From Microbacterium stercoris (GTDB taxonomy: Bacteria; Actinomycetota; Actinomycetes; Actinomycetales; Microbacteriaceae): DNA of 64,000 nt. The notes under the pieces were generated by a model that did no database searches, was not told where the DNA came from, and saw only the letters and a program-made list of their open reading frames with translations. The stretch covers positions 62,001 through 126,000 of the forward strand of contig NZ_JAGFOA010000002.1 of the NCBI RefSeq assembly GCF_017592545.1. The letters run 5' to 3'. Shown in pieces: positions 26,264 through 35,331 of the stretch. The first letter of the stretch is position 1, and every line of letters begins with the position of its first letter. The translations under genes were made by a program, and so were the position numbers.

Positions 26264-26767
26264 ATGACGACGGCCGATCGCGATGATGAAGTCGACCTCC
26301 TCATCGACGCGTGGTCGCGTCGGCTTCCGGATGTCGACCTCACGCCCCTCGATGTGATGTCGCGCCTGCGCCGCGCGGCCAACCGCCTCGGCCGCCTGCG
26401 CACGGAGGCGTTCGCGGGCGCAGGGCTGACCGCGTGGGAGTTCGACGTGCTGGCCGCGCTGCGGCGCGAGGAGCCGCCGCACGAGCTGACCCCGATGCAG
26501 CTCGTCAACGCGACCATGATCGGCAGCGCCGCGATGACCAACCGCATCGACAAGCTGCTGGAGCGCGGGCTCGTGGAGCGCCGCCCCCACCCGACCGACG
26601 GCCGCGCCGTGCTGGTGCGTCTGCTCGACGAGGGCATCGAGCGCGCGGATGCGGCCATGACCGCCCTCGCCCAGCGCGAGGCGGCCGAGCTGTCGCAGTT
26701 CTCTCCCGCCGAGCAGGCCACCCTCGCCCGGCTGCTCGGCGTCCTCGCGAGCACCGAGCGCGGCTGA
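26264..26767 (+). CDS. MarR family transcriptional regulator
   Basis: A 167-residue winged-helix MarR protein. The recognition helix region is LVNATMIGSAAMTNRIDKLLE, quoted in two parts as LVNATMIGSAAM and TNRIDKLLE, with the wing RRPHPTDGRAVLVRL. The ATG at 26264 follows TACGGT closely, so the mRNA is probably leaderless. Starts of this gene and the nitronate monooxygenase are 40 bp apart, so the two promoters overlap. Confidence 0.87.
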   Translation: MTTADRDDEVDLLIDAWSRRLPDVDLTPLDVMSRLRRAANRLGRLRTEAFAGAGLTAWEFDVLAALRREEPPHELTPMQLVNATMIGSAAMTNRIDKLLERGLVERRPHPTDGRAVLVRLLDEGIERADAAMTALAQREAAELSQFSPAEQATLARLLGVLASTERG

Positions 26768-26793
26768 GGCCGCGCCCGGCCCTGCCTCGTGGT

Positions 26794-26831
26794 CGGGAAA
26801 CGCCGCATGGCGCCTGCCCGCCGCGGCGATT
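26794..26831. repeat. Interspersed element, copy 2
   Basis: CGGGAAACGCCGC-N15-CGCGGCGATT, the same blocks and spacing as at 18341-18378; again intergenic, shortly before a TAGGCT box (26866-26871). Confidence 0.65.
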
Positions 26832-26907
26832 GTCGACTGGGAGCCGCAGTGTCGGCGCAGGCACGTAGGCTCGATCCGGACCCCTTCACCACGCCGGAGG
26901 CTCGACG

Positions 26908-28434
26908 ATGACCACCCTGCACCCCGTTCGCACCTACCGCAGCGAGGAGCCGCTGCCTCGCGAGCAGCAGCTCGCCTGGAAGATCGCGCAGGTCGCCGTC
27001 GACCCGGTGGAGGTCGAGGACGCCGTCGTCGACATGGTCGTGAACCGGGTGATCGACAACGCCGCCGTGGCGGCCGCCTCGCTCACGCGCACCCCGCCGA
27101 GCGCGGCCCGGGCGCAGGCGCTCGATCACCCCGCCTCGCGCGGCGGCGCCGGCGCGTCGGTGTTCGGTGTGCCGAGCGAGACGACGACGAGCCCCGAGTG
27201 GGCTGCCTGGGCGAACGGCGTCGCGGTGCGCGAGCTCGACTATCACGACACGTTCCTCGCGGCCGAGTACTCGCACCCGGGCGACAACATCCCGCCGATC
27301 CTCGCGGTCGCGCAGCACGTGGGCGCCGACGGTGCGGCGCTCGTGCGCGGCATCGCGACGGGATACGAGATCCAGGTCGACCTGGTGCGCGCGATCAGCC
27401 TGCACAAGCACAAGATCGACCACGTGGCCCACCTCGGCCCCTCGGCCGCCGCCGGCATCGGCACGCTGCTCGGGCTCGATGCCGAGACGATCTCCCAGGC
27501 GGTCGCGCAGGCCCTGCACACCACCACGGCCACGCGCCAGTCGCGCAAGGGCGAGATCTCGACGTGGAAGGCGCACGCGCCGGCCTTCGCGGGCAAGATG
27601 GCGGTGGAGGCCGTCGACCGCGCGATGCGCGGGGAGACCTCGCCGAGCCCGATCTACGAGGGCGAGGACGGCGTGATCGCCTGGCTGCTCGACGGCCCCG
27701 AGGGGCGCTACGAGGTGCCGCTGCCCGCGGCCGGCGAGCCCAAGCGCGGCATCCTCGACACCTACACGAAGGAGCACTCGGCCGAGTACCAGGCGCAGGC
27801 GTGGATCGACCTCGCCCGCAAGCTCGGCACCGAGCGGCCCGAGCTGCGCGACCCGGCGAACGTCGCCTCGGTCGTGCTGCACACCTCTCACCACACGCAC
27901 TACGTGATCGGATCCGGCGCGGGCGATCCGCAGAAGTACGATCCGACCGCCTCGCGCGAGACGCTCGACCACTCGATTCCGTACATCTTCGCGGTGGCCC
28001 TGCAGGACGGCGGATGGCACCACGTCGCCTCCTACGCGCCCGAGCGCGCCGCCCGTCCCGACACCGTCGAGCTGTGGCACAAGGTCACCACGGCCGAGGA
28101 TCCGGAGTGGACGCGCCGGTATCACTCGGAGGATCCGGATGAGAAGGCCTTCGGCGGCCGCGTCGTCATCACCCTGACGGACGGATCGCAGATCACCGAC
28201 GAGATCGCGGTCGCGGATGCGCACCCGCTCGGCGCGCGCCCGTTCGCCCGCGCCGACTACATCGCGAAGTTCCGCCTGCTGGCCGAGCCCGTGCTGGACC
28301 CCGCCGAGATCGAGCGTTTCCTCGACCTCGCCCAGCGCCTGCCCGAGCTCACGGCCGCCGAGGTGCGCGCGCTGAACATCGTCGCCAAGCCGGGGGTGCT
28401 CGAGGGCGCTCCCGCACCGAAGGGCCTGTTCTGA
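26908..28434 (+). CDS. prpD: 2-methylcitrate dehydratase
   Basis: A 508-residue MmgE/PrpD-family protein. The conserved [16 protein letters not shown] and [14 protein letters not shown] segments, [11 protein letters not shown] and [18 protein letters not shown] mark the PrpD active-site half; [11 protein letters not shown] and the family C-terminus follow. It dehydrates 2-methylcitrate to 2-methyl-cis-aconitate in propionyl-CoA breakdown. It is first in prpDBC, 1-base overlap with prpB. The start follows GCCGGAGG. The gap upstream (140 bp) holds an interspersed element and a TAGGCT box. Confidence 0.92.
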   Translation: MTTLHPVRTYRSEEPLPREQQLAWKIAQVAVDPVEVEDAVVDMVVNRVIDNAAVAAASLTRTPPSAARAQALDHPASRGGAGASVFGVPSETTTSPEWAAWANGVAVRELDYHDTFLAAEYSHPGDNIPPILAVAQHVGADGAALVRGIATGYEIQVDLVRAISLHKHKIDHVAHLGPSAAAGIGTLLGLDAETISQAVAQALHTTTATRQSRKGEISTWKAHAPAFAGKMAVEAVDRAMRGETSPSPIYEGEDGVIAWLLDGPEGRYEVPLPAAGEPKRGILDTYTKEHSAEYQAQAWIDLARKLGTERPELRDPANVASVVLHTSHHTHYVIGSGAGDPQKYDPTASRETLDHSIPYIFAVALQDGGWHHVASYAPERAARPDTVELWHKVTTAEDPEWTRRYHSEDPDEKAFGGRVVITLTDGSQITDEIAVADAHPLGARPFARADYIAKFRLLAEPVLDPAEIERFLDLAQRLPELTAAEVRALNIVAKPGVLEGAPAPKGLF

Positions 28435-29333
28435 TGCTGAACTCGACGATCGCCCCGCACGAGAAGCGCCGCCTGTTCCGTGAGCGTCTCGCCACGGGCG
28501 AGCTGCTGCGGTTCCCCGGGGCCTTCAACCCGCTGTCGGCCCGGCTCATCGAGCGCAAGGGCTTCGAGGGCGTCTACATCTCGGGTGCCGTGCTCTCGGC
28601 CGACCTCGGTCTGCCCGACATCGGTCTGACGACCCTCACCGAGGTCGCAAGCCGCGGCGCGCAGATCGCGCGCACCACCGACCTCCCGGCGCTGATCGAT
28701 GCCGACACGGGCTTCGGCGAGCCGATGAACGTGGCCCGCACGATCCAGACCCTCGAGGACGCCGGCGTCGCCGGCGCCCACATCGAGGACCAGATCAACC
28801 CGAAGCGCTGCGGGCACCTCGACGGCAAGGCCGTCGTCGACGAGGCGACGGCCCTCAAGCGCATCCGCGCGGCCGTCGAGGCCCGGAGGGATCCGAACTT
28901 CCTCGTGATGGCGCGCACCGACATCCGGGCGATCGACGGGCTGGACGCCGCGGTCGACCGCGCGAAGGCGCTGGTCGACGCGGGAGCCGACGCGATCTTC
29001 CCCGAGGCCATGCGCACGCTCGAGGAGTTCGAGGCGGTGCGGGCCGCGGTCGACGTGCCGATCCTCGCCAACATGACCGAGTTCGGAAAGAGCGACCTCT
29101 TCAGCGTCGATCAGCTGCGCGATGTCGGTGTGAACATCGTCATCTGGCCGGTGTCGCTGCTGCGCATGGCCATGGGCGCCGCGGAGCGCGCGCTCGACAC
29201 CCTGCTGGGCGAGGGACACCTCACCTCGAAGCTCGGCGAGATGCAGCATCGCGCAGACCTCTACGACCTCATCGACTACGAGGGCTACTCGGCCTTCGAC
29301 GAGGGCATCTTCACGTTCGACGTCCGGAAGTGA
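28434..29333 (+). CDS. prpB: 2-methylisocitrate lyase
   Basis: A 299-residue isocitrate lyase-superfamily barrel. The catalytic loop is PKRCGHLDGK with C126; the metal site is in DADTGFGEP (89-97) and VARTIQTLEDAGVAGAHIED, given here as its two halves TIQTLEDAGV and AGAHIEDQ. It splits 2-methylisocitrate into pyruvate and succinate. Its ATG shares a base with the prpD stop (TGATG), so translation is coupled. Confidence 0.93.
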   Translation: MLNSTIAPHEKRRLFRERLATGELLRFPGAFNPLSARLIERKGFEGVYISGAVLSADLGLPDIGLTTLTEVASRGAQIARTTDLPALIDADTGFGEPMNVARTIQTLEDAGVAGAHIEDQINPKRCGHLDGKAVVDEATALKRIRAAVEARRDPNFLVMARTDIRAIDGLDAAVDRAKALVDAGADAIFPEAMRTLEEFEAVRAAVDVPILANMTEFGKSDLFSVDQLRDVGVNIVIWPVSLLRMAMGAAERALDTLLGEGHLTSKLGEMQHRADLYDLIDYEGYSAFDEGIFTFDVRK

Positions 29334-29370
29334 TCCCTTCCGGACCCCGCAGCGCGCAAAGGAGCACGAC

Positions 29371-30507
29371 ATGACGGACAGCGACATCAAGAAGGGCCTC
29401 GCGGGCGTCGTCGTCGACACGACGGCGATCTCGAAGGTCAACCCCGCCTCGAACAGCCTGCTCTACCGCGGCTATCCGGTGCAGGAGCTCGCGGCCACCC
29501 AGCCGTTCGAGGCCGTCGCACATCTGCTCTGGCGCGGCGAGCTGCCCACCGACGAGGAGCTGGCGGAGCTGCGCGCCCTCGAGCGGGCGCACCGCGCGCT
29601 CGAGCCGGAGGTGAAGGCCCTCATCGACCTGCTTCCGGTGCAGGCGCACCCGATGGACGAGGTGCGCACCGCGGTGTCCGCGATCGGCGCCACCGCGCTC
29701 GCCGGATCCGGCAACGTGCTGACCGCGGGCGGCTCGGTCGAGCAGAACCTCGAGCGCAGCGTGCGCCTGTTCGCGCAGCTGCCGGCGATCGTGGCCTACG
29801 GGCAGCGCCGCCGCCGCGGGCAGGAGCTGATCGAGCCGCGCGACGATCTCGACTACTCGGCGAACTTCCTCTGGATGACCTTCGGAGAAGATCCGGATCC
29901 TGTCGTCGTCGACGCGTTCAACCGTTCGATGATCCTGTACGCGGAGCACTCGTTCAATGCGTCGACCTTCACCGCCCGGGTGGTCACCTCGACGCAGAGC
30001 GACCTCTACTCGGCCGTGACGGCGGCCATCGGCGCTCTCAAGGGGCCGCTGCACGGCGGCGCGAACGAGGCCGTGATGCACATCTTCGATGAGATCGGAT
30101 CCTCGGAGCGCGTTGCGGCGTGGCTCGACGACGCTCTCGCGAACAAGCGCAAGATCATGGGCTTCGGCCATCGCGTCTACAAGAACGGCGACTCACGTGT
30201 GCCGACGATGGAGGCGGCGCTCGTCGATCTCGTCGAGCACTACGGACGCCACGACGTGATGGACCTGTACTCGGCGCTGGAGAACGAGTTCGTCGCGCGC
30301 AAGGGCATCTACCCGAACCTCGACTACCCGTCGGGCCCCGCCTACAACCTCATCGGCTTCGACACCGTGACCTTCACGCCGCTGTTCGTCGCGGCGCGCG
30401 TGGTCGGGTGGACCGCGCACATCCTCGAGCAGGCGGCGTCGAACGCGCTGATCCGGCCCCTGTCGTCCTACAGCGGGCCCGACGAGAGGCACGTTCCGGG
30501 CAGCTGA
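29371..30507 (+). CDS. prpC: 2-methylcitrate synthase / citrate synthase II
   Basis: A 378-residue citrate synthase-type enzyme. The catalytic His segments GPLHGGANE and GFGHRVYK and the C-terminal RPLSSYSGPDERHVP are intact. It condenses propionyl-CoA with oxaloacetate. Small citrate synthases in prp operons prefer propionyl-CoA but may use acetyl-CoA. It is last in prpDBC, with AAAGGAGCACG before the ATG. No prpE or prp regulator is in the window. Confidence 0.92.
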   Translation: MTDSDIKKGLAGVVVDTTAISKVNPASNSLLYRGYPVQELAATQPFEAVAHLLWRGELPTDEELAELRALERAHRALEPEVKALIDLLPVQAHPMDEVRTAVSAIGATALAGSGNVLTAGGSVEQNLERSVRLFAQLPAIVAYGQRRRRGQELIEPRDDLDYSANFLWMTFGEDPDPVVVDAFNRSMILYAEHSFNASTFTARVVTSTQSDLYSAVTAAIGALKGPLHGGANEAVMHIFDEIGSSERVAAWLDDALANKRKIMGFGHRVYKNGDSRVPTMEAALVDLVEHYGRHDVMDLYSALENEFVARKGIYPNLDYPSGPAYNLIGFDTVTFTPLFVAARVVGWTAHILEQAASNALIRPLSSYSGPDERHVPGS

Positions 30508-30517
30508 GCCTCGGCCG

Positions 30518-30590
30518 CTCGCGCGAGCGCGGTCAGGCCGTTCCGCGCGAGGCGCGTTCAGGTAGCTCCGCGCGAGGCGCGGTCAGGCCG
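30518..30590. repeat. Three tandem 23-26-bp repeats after prpC
   Basis: Units at 30518-30540, 30541-30564 and 30565-30590 share CGCGCGAGGCGCGGTCAGG. The first contains the palindrome CGCTCGCGCGAGCG, which may aid termination. The last unit runs into the 3' end of the DUF7882 gene and supplies its stop codon. Confidence 0.6.
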
Positions 30591-30918
30591 CCCGCTGCGC
30601 GCCGCCGCGCATCGCCGTGAGCACCGGAGCGACATCGGCGCTGAGGTCCATGCCCTGAAGAGAGCCCGCGGCGTAGGCGAGATCCTCGAGCAGCTTGCCG
30701 TTGATGCGGATCTCCTGATCCGAATCGGACGCGAACCGCAGCGGGATGGAGGGCTGCACCCAGACGGTCTCTCGGCCGGCGCCTCCCGGACGCTTCCAGG
30801 ACATCACGAAGGACTCCCCGCGACGGAGCTTGGTGAAGGTCACGAGCTGGACGTGCGCCAGCAGCGCGTCATCGACCTCGATCGCCTGCCCGGTCGATCC
30901 GTAGAACAGCTGTCCCAT
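30583..30918 (-). CDS. DUF7882 family protein
   Basis: A 111-residue protein typical of Microbacteriaceae: MGQLFYGSTGQAIEVDDALL at the start, KLRRGESFVMSW, VWVQPSIPLRFASDSDQEI and INGKLLEDLAYAAGS. Homologues are often mislabelled as ATP-dependent DNA ligase, but no ligase motif (KxDG) is present. Function unknown. The ATG at 30918 follows GAGGAGGACGAG; the upstream in-frame methionine lacks such a site. An unusually AT-rich promoter region lies upstream, shared with the divergent MarR gene. Confidence 0.8.
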   Translation of the reverse strand: MGQLFYGSTGQAIEVDDALLAHVQLVTFTKLRRGESFVMSWKRPGGAGRETVWVQPSIPLRFASDSDQEIRINGKLLEDLAYAAGSLQGMDLSADVAPVLTAMRGGAQRAA

Positions 30919-30979
30919 CTCGTCCTCCTCGATCGTGCCGCGTCGCTCGCCGCGCAGCTTCTCTGCTTGCGTCAAGAGC

Positions 30980-31006
30980 CTAATAGTAAGATCATCTAAT
31001 TATCAA
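30980..31006 (-). promoter_or_regulatory. Promoter of the DUF7882 gene in an AT-rich island
   Basis: On the minus strand TTGATA (31006-31001) and TATTAG (30985-30980) are 15 bp apart, inside a 28-bp stretch that is far more AT-rich than its surroundings. It may also hold an operator for the neighbouring MarR. Confidence 0.4.
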
Positions 31007-31075
31007 ACGGAGTCGGCGAGTCGTGCCGGGTCCGGTTCGCAGGGGTGGGGAAGCGGGACAAGTATGCTCACCGAG

Positions 31076-31612
31076 ATGGCACAGTCGACCGACGATGAGA
31101 GCTCCGGGTACTGGTACCCGGATGAGGGCGGTGCCACGACCGTCGACGTGCTGAACCTTCTTCGCCGGTATCGCACGGCCGAGACGGCCATGCGCGCCCG
31201 CACGCGGTCGTCCATGGGCATGAACGAGACCGATCTCATGGCCCTGCGCTTTCTGCTGCGCGAGCAGCGCCGGGGGCATCCGGTGCGCCCGGCCGATCTC
31301 GCCGACCACCTGCACATCACGCGGGCGTCGGTGACCTCGCTCGTCGACCGCCTCGTGCGTGACGGGCACGCCACCCGCGTGCCCCATCCCACCGACCGTC
31401 GCACGCTGCTCATCGTTCCGACGAGCCACAGCGACGAGGAGGTGCGCGCGACGCTCGGGCCGATGCACCAGCGGATGCTCCACATCGTGGACGGGCTGAG
31501 CGAGGCCGAGCGCGCGGTGGTCGCGCGGTTCCTCGCGGGCATGGCCGCCGCCGTCGAGGAGGCCGCCGACGATCAGCCTTCCGAGGGCGCCGCTCAGGCG
31601 AGCGCGACCTAG
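31076..31612 (+). CDS. MarR family transcriptional regulator
   Basis: A 178-residue MarR protein. The winged helix is at about 65-125 (PADLADHLHITRASVTSLVD, then VPHPTDRRTLLIVPT). An N-terminal extension of about 30 residues is rich in acidic and aromatic residues. The ATG at 31076 lies 7 nt after TATGCT (31063-31068), so I prefer it over the in-frame ATG at 31064, which is inside that box. It diverges from the DUF7882 gene; its stop codon overlaps the stop of the hydrolase gene on the other strand (CTAG). Confidence 0.82.
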   Translation: MAQSTDDESSGYWYPDEGGATTVDVLNLLRRYRTAETAMRARTRSSMGMNETDLMALRFLLREQRRGHPVRPADLADHLHITRASVTSLVDRLVRDGHATRVPHPTDRRTLLIVPTSHSDEEVRATLGPMHQRMLHIVDGLSEAERAVVARFLAGMAAAVEEAADDQPSEGAAQASAT

Positions 31613-32349
31613 CGGTCGAAGAACTCCCCGACGAGGCTCGTCAGCTCGGCGGCCATGTCCTCGTCGGAGATCGTCACCGGGCCATCGCCGGGCTGTGGGC
31701 CGTAGTCACCGAACGACGCGTGATTCGCGCCCTCGATCTCGACGAGCTCCGCGTCCTCGGGAAGCAGGTGGCGGGCCGCCGCGATCTTCTCGGGCGTCGA
31801 GAGGCCGTCGTTCGCGCCGGAGATCGACAGCACCGGAAGCCCGGATGCGGAGAGGTCGTTCGCGCAGTACGAGCCGAACAGGATCAGCCCGTCGGCGTCG
31901 CGCGCGAGCTGGCACGACCGCACGCCGCCCAGGGAGTGGCCGCCCACCACCCACGTCTCGACGTCGGGGGCGAGGGAGGTGAAATCGGCCAGCGGGCGCG
32001 GATCGAAGAATGCGAGGTTGAGCCAGGGGCGCGAGATGACCACCGTCAGGTGCTCCTCGGCCACCAGCTCCGAGAGCTTCGACGCGTACGCCCACGGATC
32101 GACTTTCGCGCCGGGGATGAAGACGAGCCCGGCATCGCCGGATCCGTCGGCAGGTTCGAGGACGATCCCCGCCGACGTGTCGTGGGCCGTGATCGCGGGA
32201 TCATCCTGCACGGCGGCCAGGGGACCCGCTTCGGCCGGCATCACGCCCACCTGGCTCCAGATGAGGATGCCGGCGATCGCCGCCACGATGAGACCGCCGA
32301 GGATGCCCAGCGTCCACTTCAGGATCCGCCGGGCGCGCTGTGTCGTCAC
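31609..32349 (-). CDS. Membrane-anchored alpha/beta hydrolase
   Basis: 246 residues with a signal anchor at about 10-31 (LKWTLGILGGLIVAAIAGIL). An extracytoplasmic alpha/beta hydrolase domain follows, with nucleophile motif GGHSLGG (Ser near 138) and the acid/His region SGANDGLSTPEK and EGANHASFGDYGPQ. It resembles the DUF of dienelactone-like serine hydrolases; substrate unknown. The GTG at 32349 is 7 nt after TAGGCT (minus strand). Tail-to-tail with MarR, sharing 4 bp. Confidence 0.8.
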   Translation of the reverse strand: MTTQRARRILKWTLGILGGLIVAAIAGILIWSQVGVMPAEAGPLAAVQDDPAITAHDTSAGIVLEPADGSGDAGLVFIPGAKVDPWAYASKLSELVAEEHLTVVISRPWLNLAFFDPRPLADFTSLAPDVETWVVGGHSLGGVRSCQLARDADGLILFGSYCANDLSASGLPVLSISGANDGLSTPEKIAAARHLLPEDAELVEIEGANHASFGDYGPQPGDGPVTISDEDMAAELTSLVGEFFDR

Positions 32350-32459
32350 GCCTCTCAGCCTACGGATGCCGCGCGGGCGGCTTCCGCCCGAGAGAAGCCC
32401 GCCTCCCCGGCCTTGCGCAACGCCGAAGGAATGTCGGACGCCCCTGCCACAATCGACGC

Positions 32460-33872
32460 ATGAGCTCGACGCCGCGCCTTCTCCTTCCCCGCTCGACCCC
32501 GGAGGAGGTCGGCATCGATCCGGCAGGCATCGCCGATCTCGTGCGTGCGCTCGACGAGGGCGGCGGCGCCCACTCGCTGATGGTCGTGCGCCACGGTCAC
32601 GTCGTCGCCGAGCACTGGTGGCATCCGCACGCCGCCGACCAGCGACACACGATGTTCTCGGTGTCGAAGACCTTCACCGCGATGGCGGTGGGGCTGGCGG
32701 TGCACGAGGGGCTGATCTCGCTCGATGATCGGGTGGTCGAGCTGCTGGCGGATGACCTGCCCGCGGATCCGAGCGAAAACCTGCGCGCCATGACCGTGCG
32801 GCACCTGCTCACCATGACCGCGGGCTTCGAGTTCGACACGATGAACGCCATCACCGACGATGAGATGCCCTGGGTGCGCACGATCCTGGCCGTGCCGGTG
32901 GTGCGTGCGCCGGGCTCGCGCTTCCTCTACGACACCGGGGTGACCCATCTGCTCGCGGCGATCATGCAGCGGGTCACGGGGCAGCGCCTGCTCGACTGGC
33001 TGACCCCGCGCCTGCTCGCCCCGCTCGGCATCGAGGGAGCCACCTGGCAGCAGTCGTCGGAGGGGATCGACGCCGGGGGCTTCGGCATGAACCTCACGTC
33101 CGAGCACATGGCGGCGTTCGGACAGCTGCTGGTGCAGGGCGGACGCTGGGGCGACAGCCAGCTCATCCCGGCGGAGTGGGTCGCCGATGCGACGCACCAC
33201 CACTCCGATCCGTCGGTGATGGGCTGGGGCCCCGAGTCGATGGTGGGTTACGGCTACCAGCTGTGGCACTGCACGGCGCCCGGCGCCTACCGCGCCGACG
33301 GCGCCTTCGGGCAGTTCATCGTGGTGTGGCCCGAGCACAACGCCGTGGTCGTGATCACCAGCGGGCTTCCCTTCGAGACGCAGAACGAGCAGCTGGCGCG
33401 CCTCTGGCGGCACCTCGGACCGGCGTTCGACCGCACACCCGCGGAGCCGGCCGCATCCCTCGCAGACCTGCACCTGCCCCTGCCGTCCGGATCGGCGTGG
33501 CCCGAGGGGCTGGGCGACCTCGCCTTCGCCTGGGAGGGCGGATCGCTCGCGGTGCGCCGCGACCGCGAGCTGGCCGTCATCGAGACGGCCGAGTTGACCG
33601 TGGCGGCCGGCCTCGGCGCCTGGTTCGAGAACGGCCCGCGGGTGCCCGTCGACGGAGAGCACCGCATCCTGTTCGGCGCCTACGCGTGGGCGGACGAGCG
33701 CACCCTGGTGATCCGCGGCGTCGTCACGGGCACGCCGTACGTGCGCACGGCCACGATCGCGCTCGCCGCGGATGGCGCGACCGCCGACATCGTGATCGAG
33801 CAGAACGCCGGCTTCGGCTCGCTCCAACTCGTGCGCGCGACCGCCGCGACGGTGCTGCAGCCCACCGCCTGA
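32460..33872 (+). CDS. Serine hydrolase, class C beta-lactamase family
   Basis: A 470-residue cytosolic protein without signal peptide. It has the SxxK motif SVSK (67-70), the second motif region FLYDTGVTH (Tyr as general base) and a C-terminal HAYRADGAFGQFIVVWPEH-like segment (GAYRADGAFGQFIVVWPEH). About 130 extra C-terminal residues form an added domain. This group includes esterases and 6-aminohexanoate-dimer hydrolase-like enzymes; the substrate is unknown. The ATG at 32460 is 6 nt after CACAAT. It is the intact counterpart of the degenerate gene at 23132. Confidence 0.8.
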   Translation: MSSTPRLLLPRSTPEEVGIDPAGIADLVRALDEGGGAHSLMVVRHGHVVAEHWWHPHAADQRHTMFSVSKTFTAMAVGLAVHEGLISLDDRVVELLADDLPADPSENLRAMTVRHLLTMTAGFEFDTMNAITDDEMPWVRTILAVPVVRAPGSRFLYDTGVTHLLAAIMQRVTGQRLLDWLTPRLLAPLGIEGATWQQSSEGIDAGGFGMNLTSEHMAAFGQLLVQGGRWGDSQLIPAEWVADATHHHSDPSVMGWGPESMVGYGYQLWHCTAPGAYRADGAFGQFIVVWPEHNAVVVITSGLPFETQNEQLARLWRHLGPAFDRTPAEPAASLADLHLPLPSGSAWPEGLGDLAFAWEGGSLAVRRDRELAVIETAELTVAAGLGAWFENGPRVPVDGEHRILFGAYAWADERTLVIRGVVTGTPYVRTATIALAADGATADIVIEQNAGFGSLQLVRATAATVLQPTA

Positions 33873-33879
33873 CCGGTCC

Positions 33880-33911
33880 GACGGCGGACGGCCGCGAGGC
33901 CGCCCGCCGTC
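33880..33911. terminator. Terminator-like hairpin between convergent genes
   Basis: Stem GACGGCGG / CCGCCGTC continued by CGGCC/GGCCG with one mismatch and a GCGA loop, between the serine hydrolase and the flavoprotein gene. No T-tract on either side, so efficiency is uncertain. Confidence 0.5.
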
Positions 33912-33915
33912 CGGA

Positions 33916-35331
33916 TCAGGCAGGCCGGCCGTAGGTCTCGAGCAGCCGCAGCCAGACCTCGCTGATGGTGGGGTAGGCGGGCACCGCGTGCCAGAGACGC
34001 TCGATGCTCACCTCGCCGACGATGGCGATCGTGGCCGCCTGGAGCAGCTCGGCGACGTCCTGGCCGACGAAAGTCGCACCCACCACCACACGACGGGTCT
34101 CGTCGACGACCAGCTTGGCGCGGCCGGCGTAGCCGTCCGCGTGCAGCTTCGCGCCGGCGACCCAGCCCAGGTCGTACTCGACCGCGCGCACCTCCAGCCC
34201 CGCTTCGCGGGCCTGCGCCTCGGTCAGCCCCACGGCTGCGACCTCGGGGTCGGTGAAGATCACGCGCGGCACCGCCGCGTGGTCGGCGGTGGCCACGTGG
34301 TCTCCCCACGGGGCGTCGGACAGCGGTGTGCCCTGCACCCCCGCGGCGATCGCCTCGCCGGCGGCCCGCGCCTGGTACTTGCCCTGGTGGGTGAGCAGTG
34401 CGCGGCCGTTCACGTCGCCCACCGCATACAGCCAGTCGGTTCCCGCGACGAGCATCGTGTCGTCGACGACAAGGCGCTCGGACAGTCCTACGGCGTCGAG
34501 GCCGAGATCGCCGACGTTCGGTCGTCGCCCGGTGGAGACCAGGATCTCGTTGGCGACGATCTCCTCGCCGTCGCCGAGGGTGATCGTCACCTCGCCTTCG
34601 GGGTGCCGGTGCACGCGAGTCGGGGCGACCCCGATGCGCACGTCGATGCCCTCGGCGCTCATCGCCGCGGCGACGTGCTCGCCGACGAAGGGCTCCTCGC
34701 GATCCAGCAGCGCGCCGCGCGAGAGCAGGGTGACCTGCGACCCGAGCGAGGCGAAGGCGAATGCCATCTCGGTGCCGGCGACGCCACCGCCCAGAACGGC
34801 GAGCCGCGGCGGCACCCGGTCGGCCGACGTCGCCTCGCGAGTGCCCCAGGGGCGCGCCTGCGCCAGGCCGGGGATCGCCGGCAGCACCGGGACGGATCCG
34901 GTAGCGAGGGCGACGGCCGACGCGGAATAGGTGCGCTCGCCCACCTGCACGAGGCCGCGACCGACCAGGCGGCCGCGGCCGCGGATCAGCGTGATGCCCG
35001 CGGACTCGACCCAGGCGACCTGCCCCGCGTCATCCCATCCGTCCGTGAACGTCGTGCGTCGGGCGAGCACGCGGGCCGGATCGATCCGTCCGCTCACCGC
35101 TTCGCGAGCGCCCGGAAGGCGCTGCGCGGCACGGAGCGCGTGGCCGCTGCGCAGCAGCGCCTTGGACGGCATGCAGGCCCAGTAGGAGCATTCGCCGCCG
35201 ACGAGTTCCGCCTCGACGATAGCCACGCGGATGCCGCGCTTGACCGCGTAGTCGGCGACGTTCTCGCCGACGGGGCCGGCTCCGACCACGATGAGGTCGT
35301 AGTCGGACTGGATCTTCGCGTCGGCGCTCAC
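33916..35331 (-). CDS. FAD-dependent pyridine nucleotide-disulfide oxidoreductase
   Basis: A 471-residue class I flavoprotein disulfide reductase, related to lipoamide dehydrogenase and mercuric reductase. It has FAD motif VVGAGPVGENVA (16-27), a redox pair C48/C53 in GGECSYWACMPSK, NAD(P) motif LGGGVAGTEMA, a second FAD contact YAVGDVNG and a C-terminal interface with WHAVPAYPTISE, where the His-Glu pair of the partner active site sits. Physiological substrate unknown. The GTG at 35331 overlaps the stop of the upstream membrane protein gene by 4 bp (GTGA), so they form an operon. Confidence 0.85.
   Translation of the reverse strand: MSADAKIQSDYDLIVVGAGPVGENVADYAVKRGIRVAIVEAELVGGECSYWACMPSKALLRSGHALRAAQRLPGAREAVSGRIDPARVLARRTTFTDGWDDAGQVAWVESAGITLIRGRGRLVGRGLVQVGERTYSASAVALATGSVPVLPAIPGLAQARPWGTREATSADRVPPRLAVLGGGVAGTEMAFAFASLGSQVTLLSRGALLDREEPFVGEHVAAAMSAEGIDVRIGVAPTRVHRHPEGEVTITLGDGEEIVANEILVSTGRRPNVGDLGLDAVGLSERLVVDDTMLVAGTDWLYAVGDVNGRALLTHQGKYQARAAGEAIAAGVQGTPLSDAPWGDHVATADHAAVPRVIFTDPEVAAVGLTEAQAREAGLEVRAVEYDLGWVAGAKLHADGYAGRAKLVVDETRRVVVGATFVGQDVAELLQAATIAIVGEVSIERLWHAVPAYPTISEVWLRLLETYGRPA

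Noticed and set aside
30583..30918. ATP-dependent DNA ligase
   Set aside because: A common database label for this family, but the protein is 111 residues and lacks the KxDG nucleotidyl-transferase motif.
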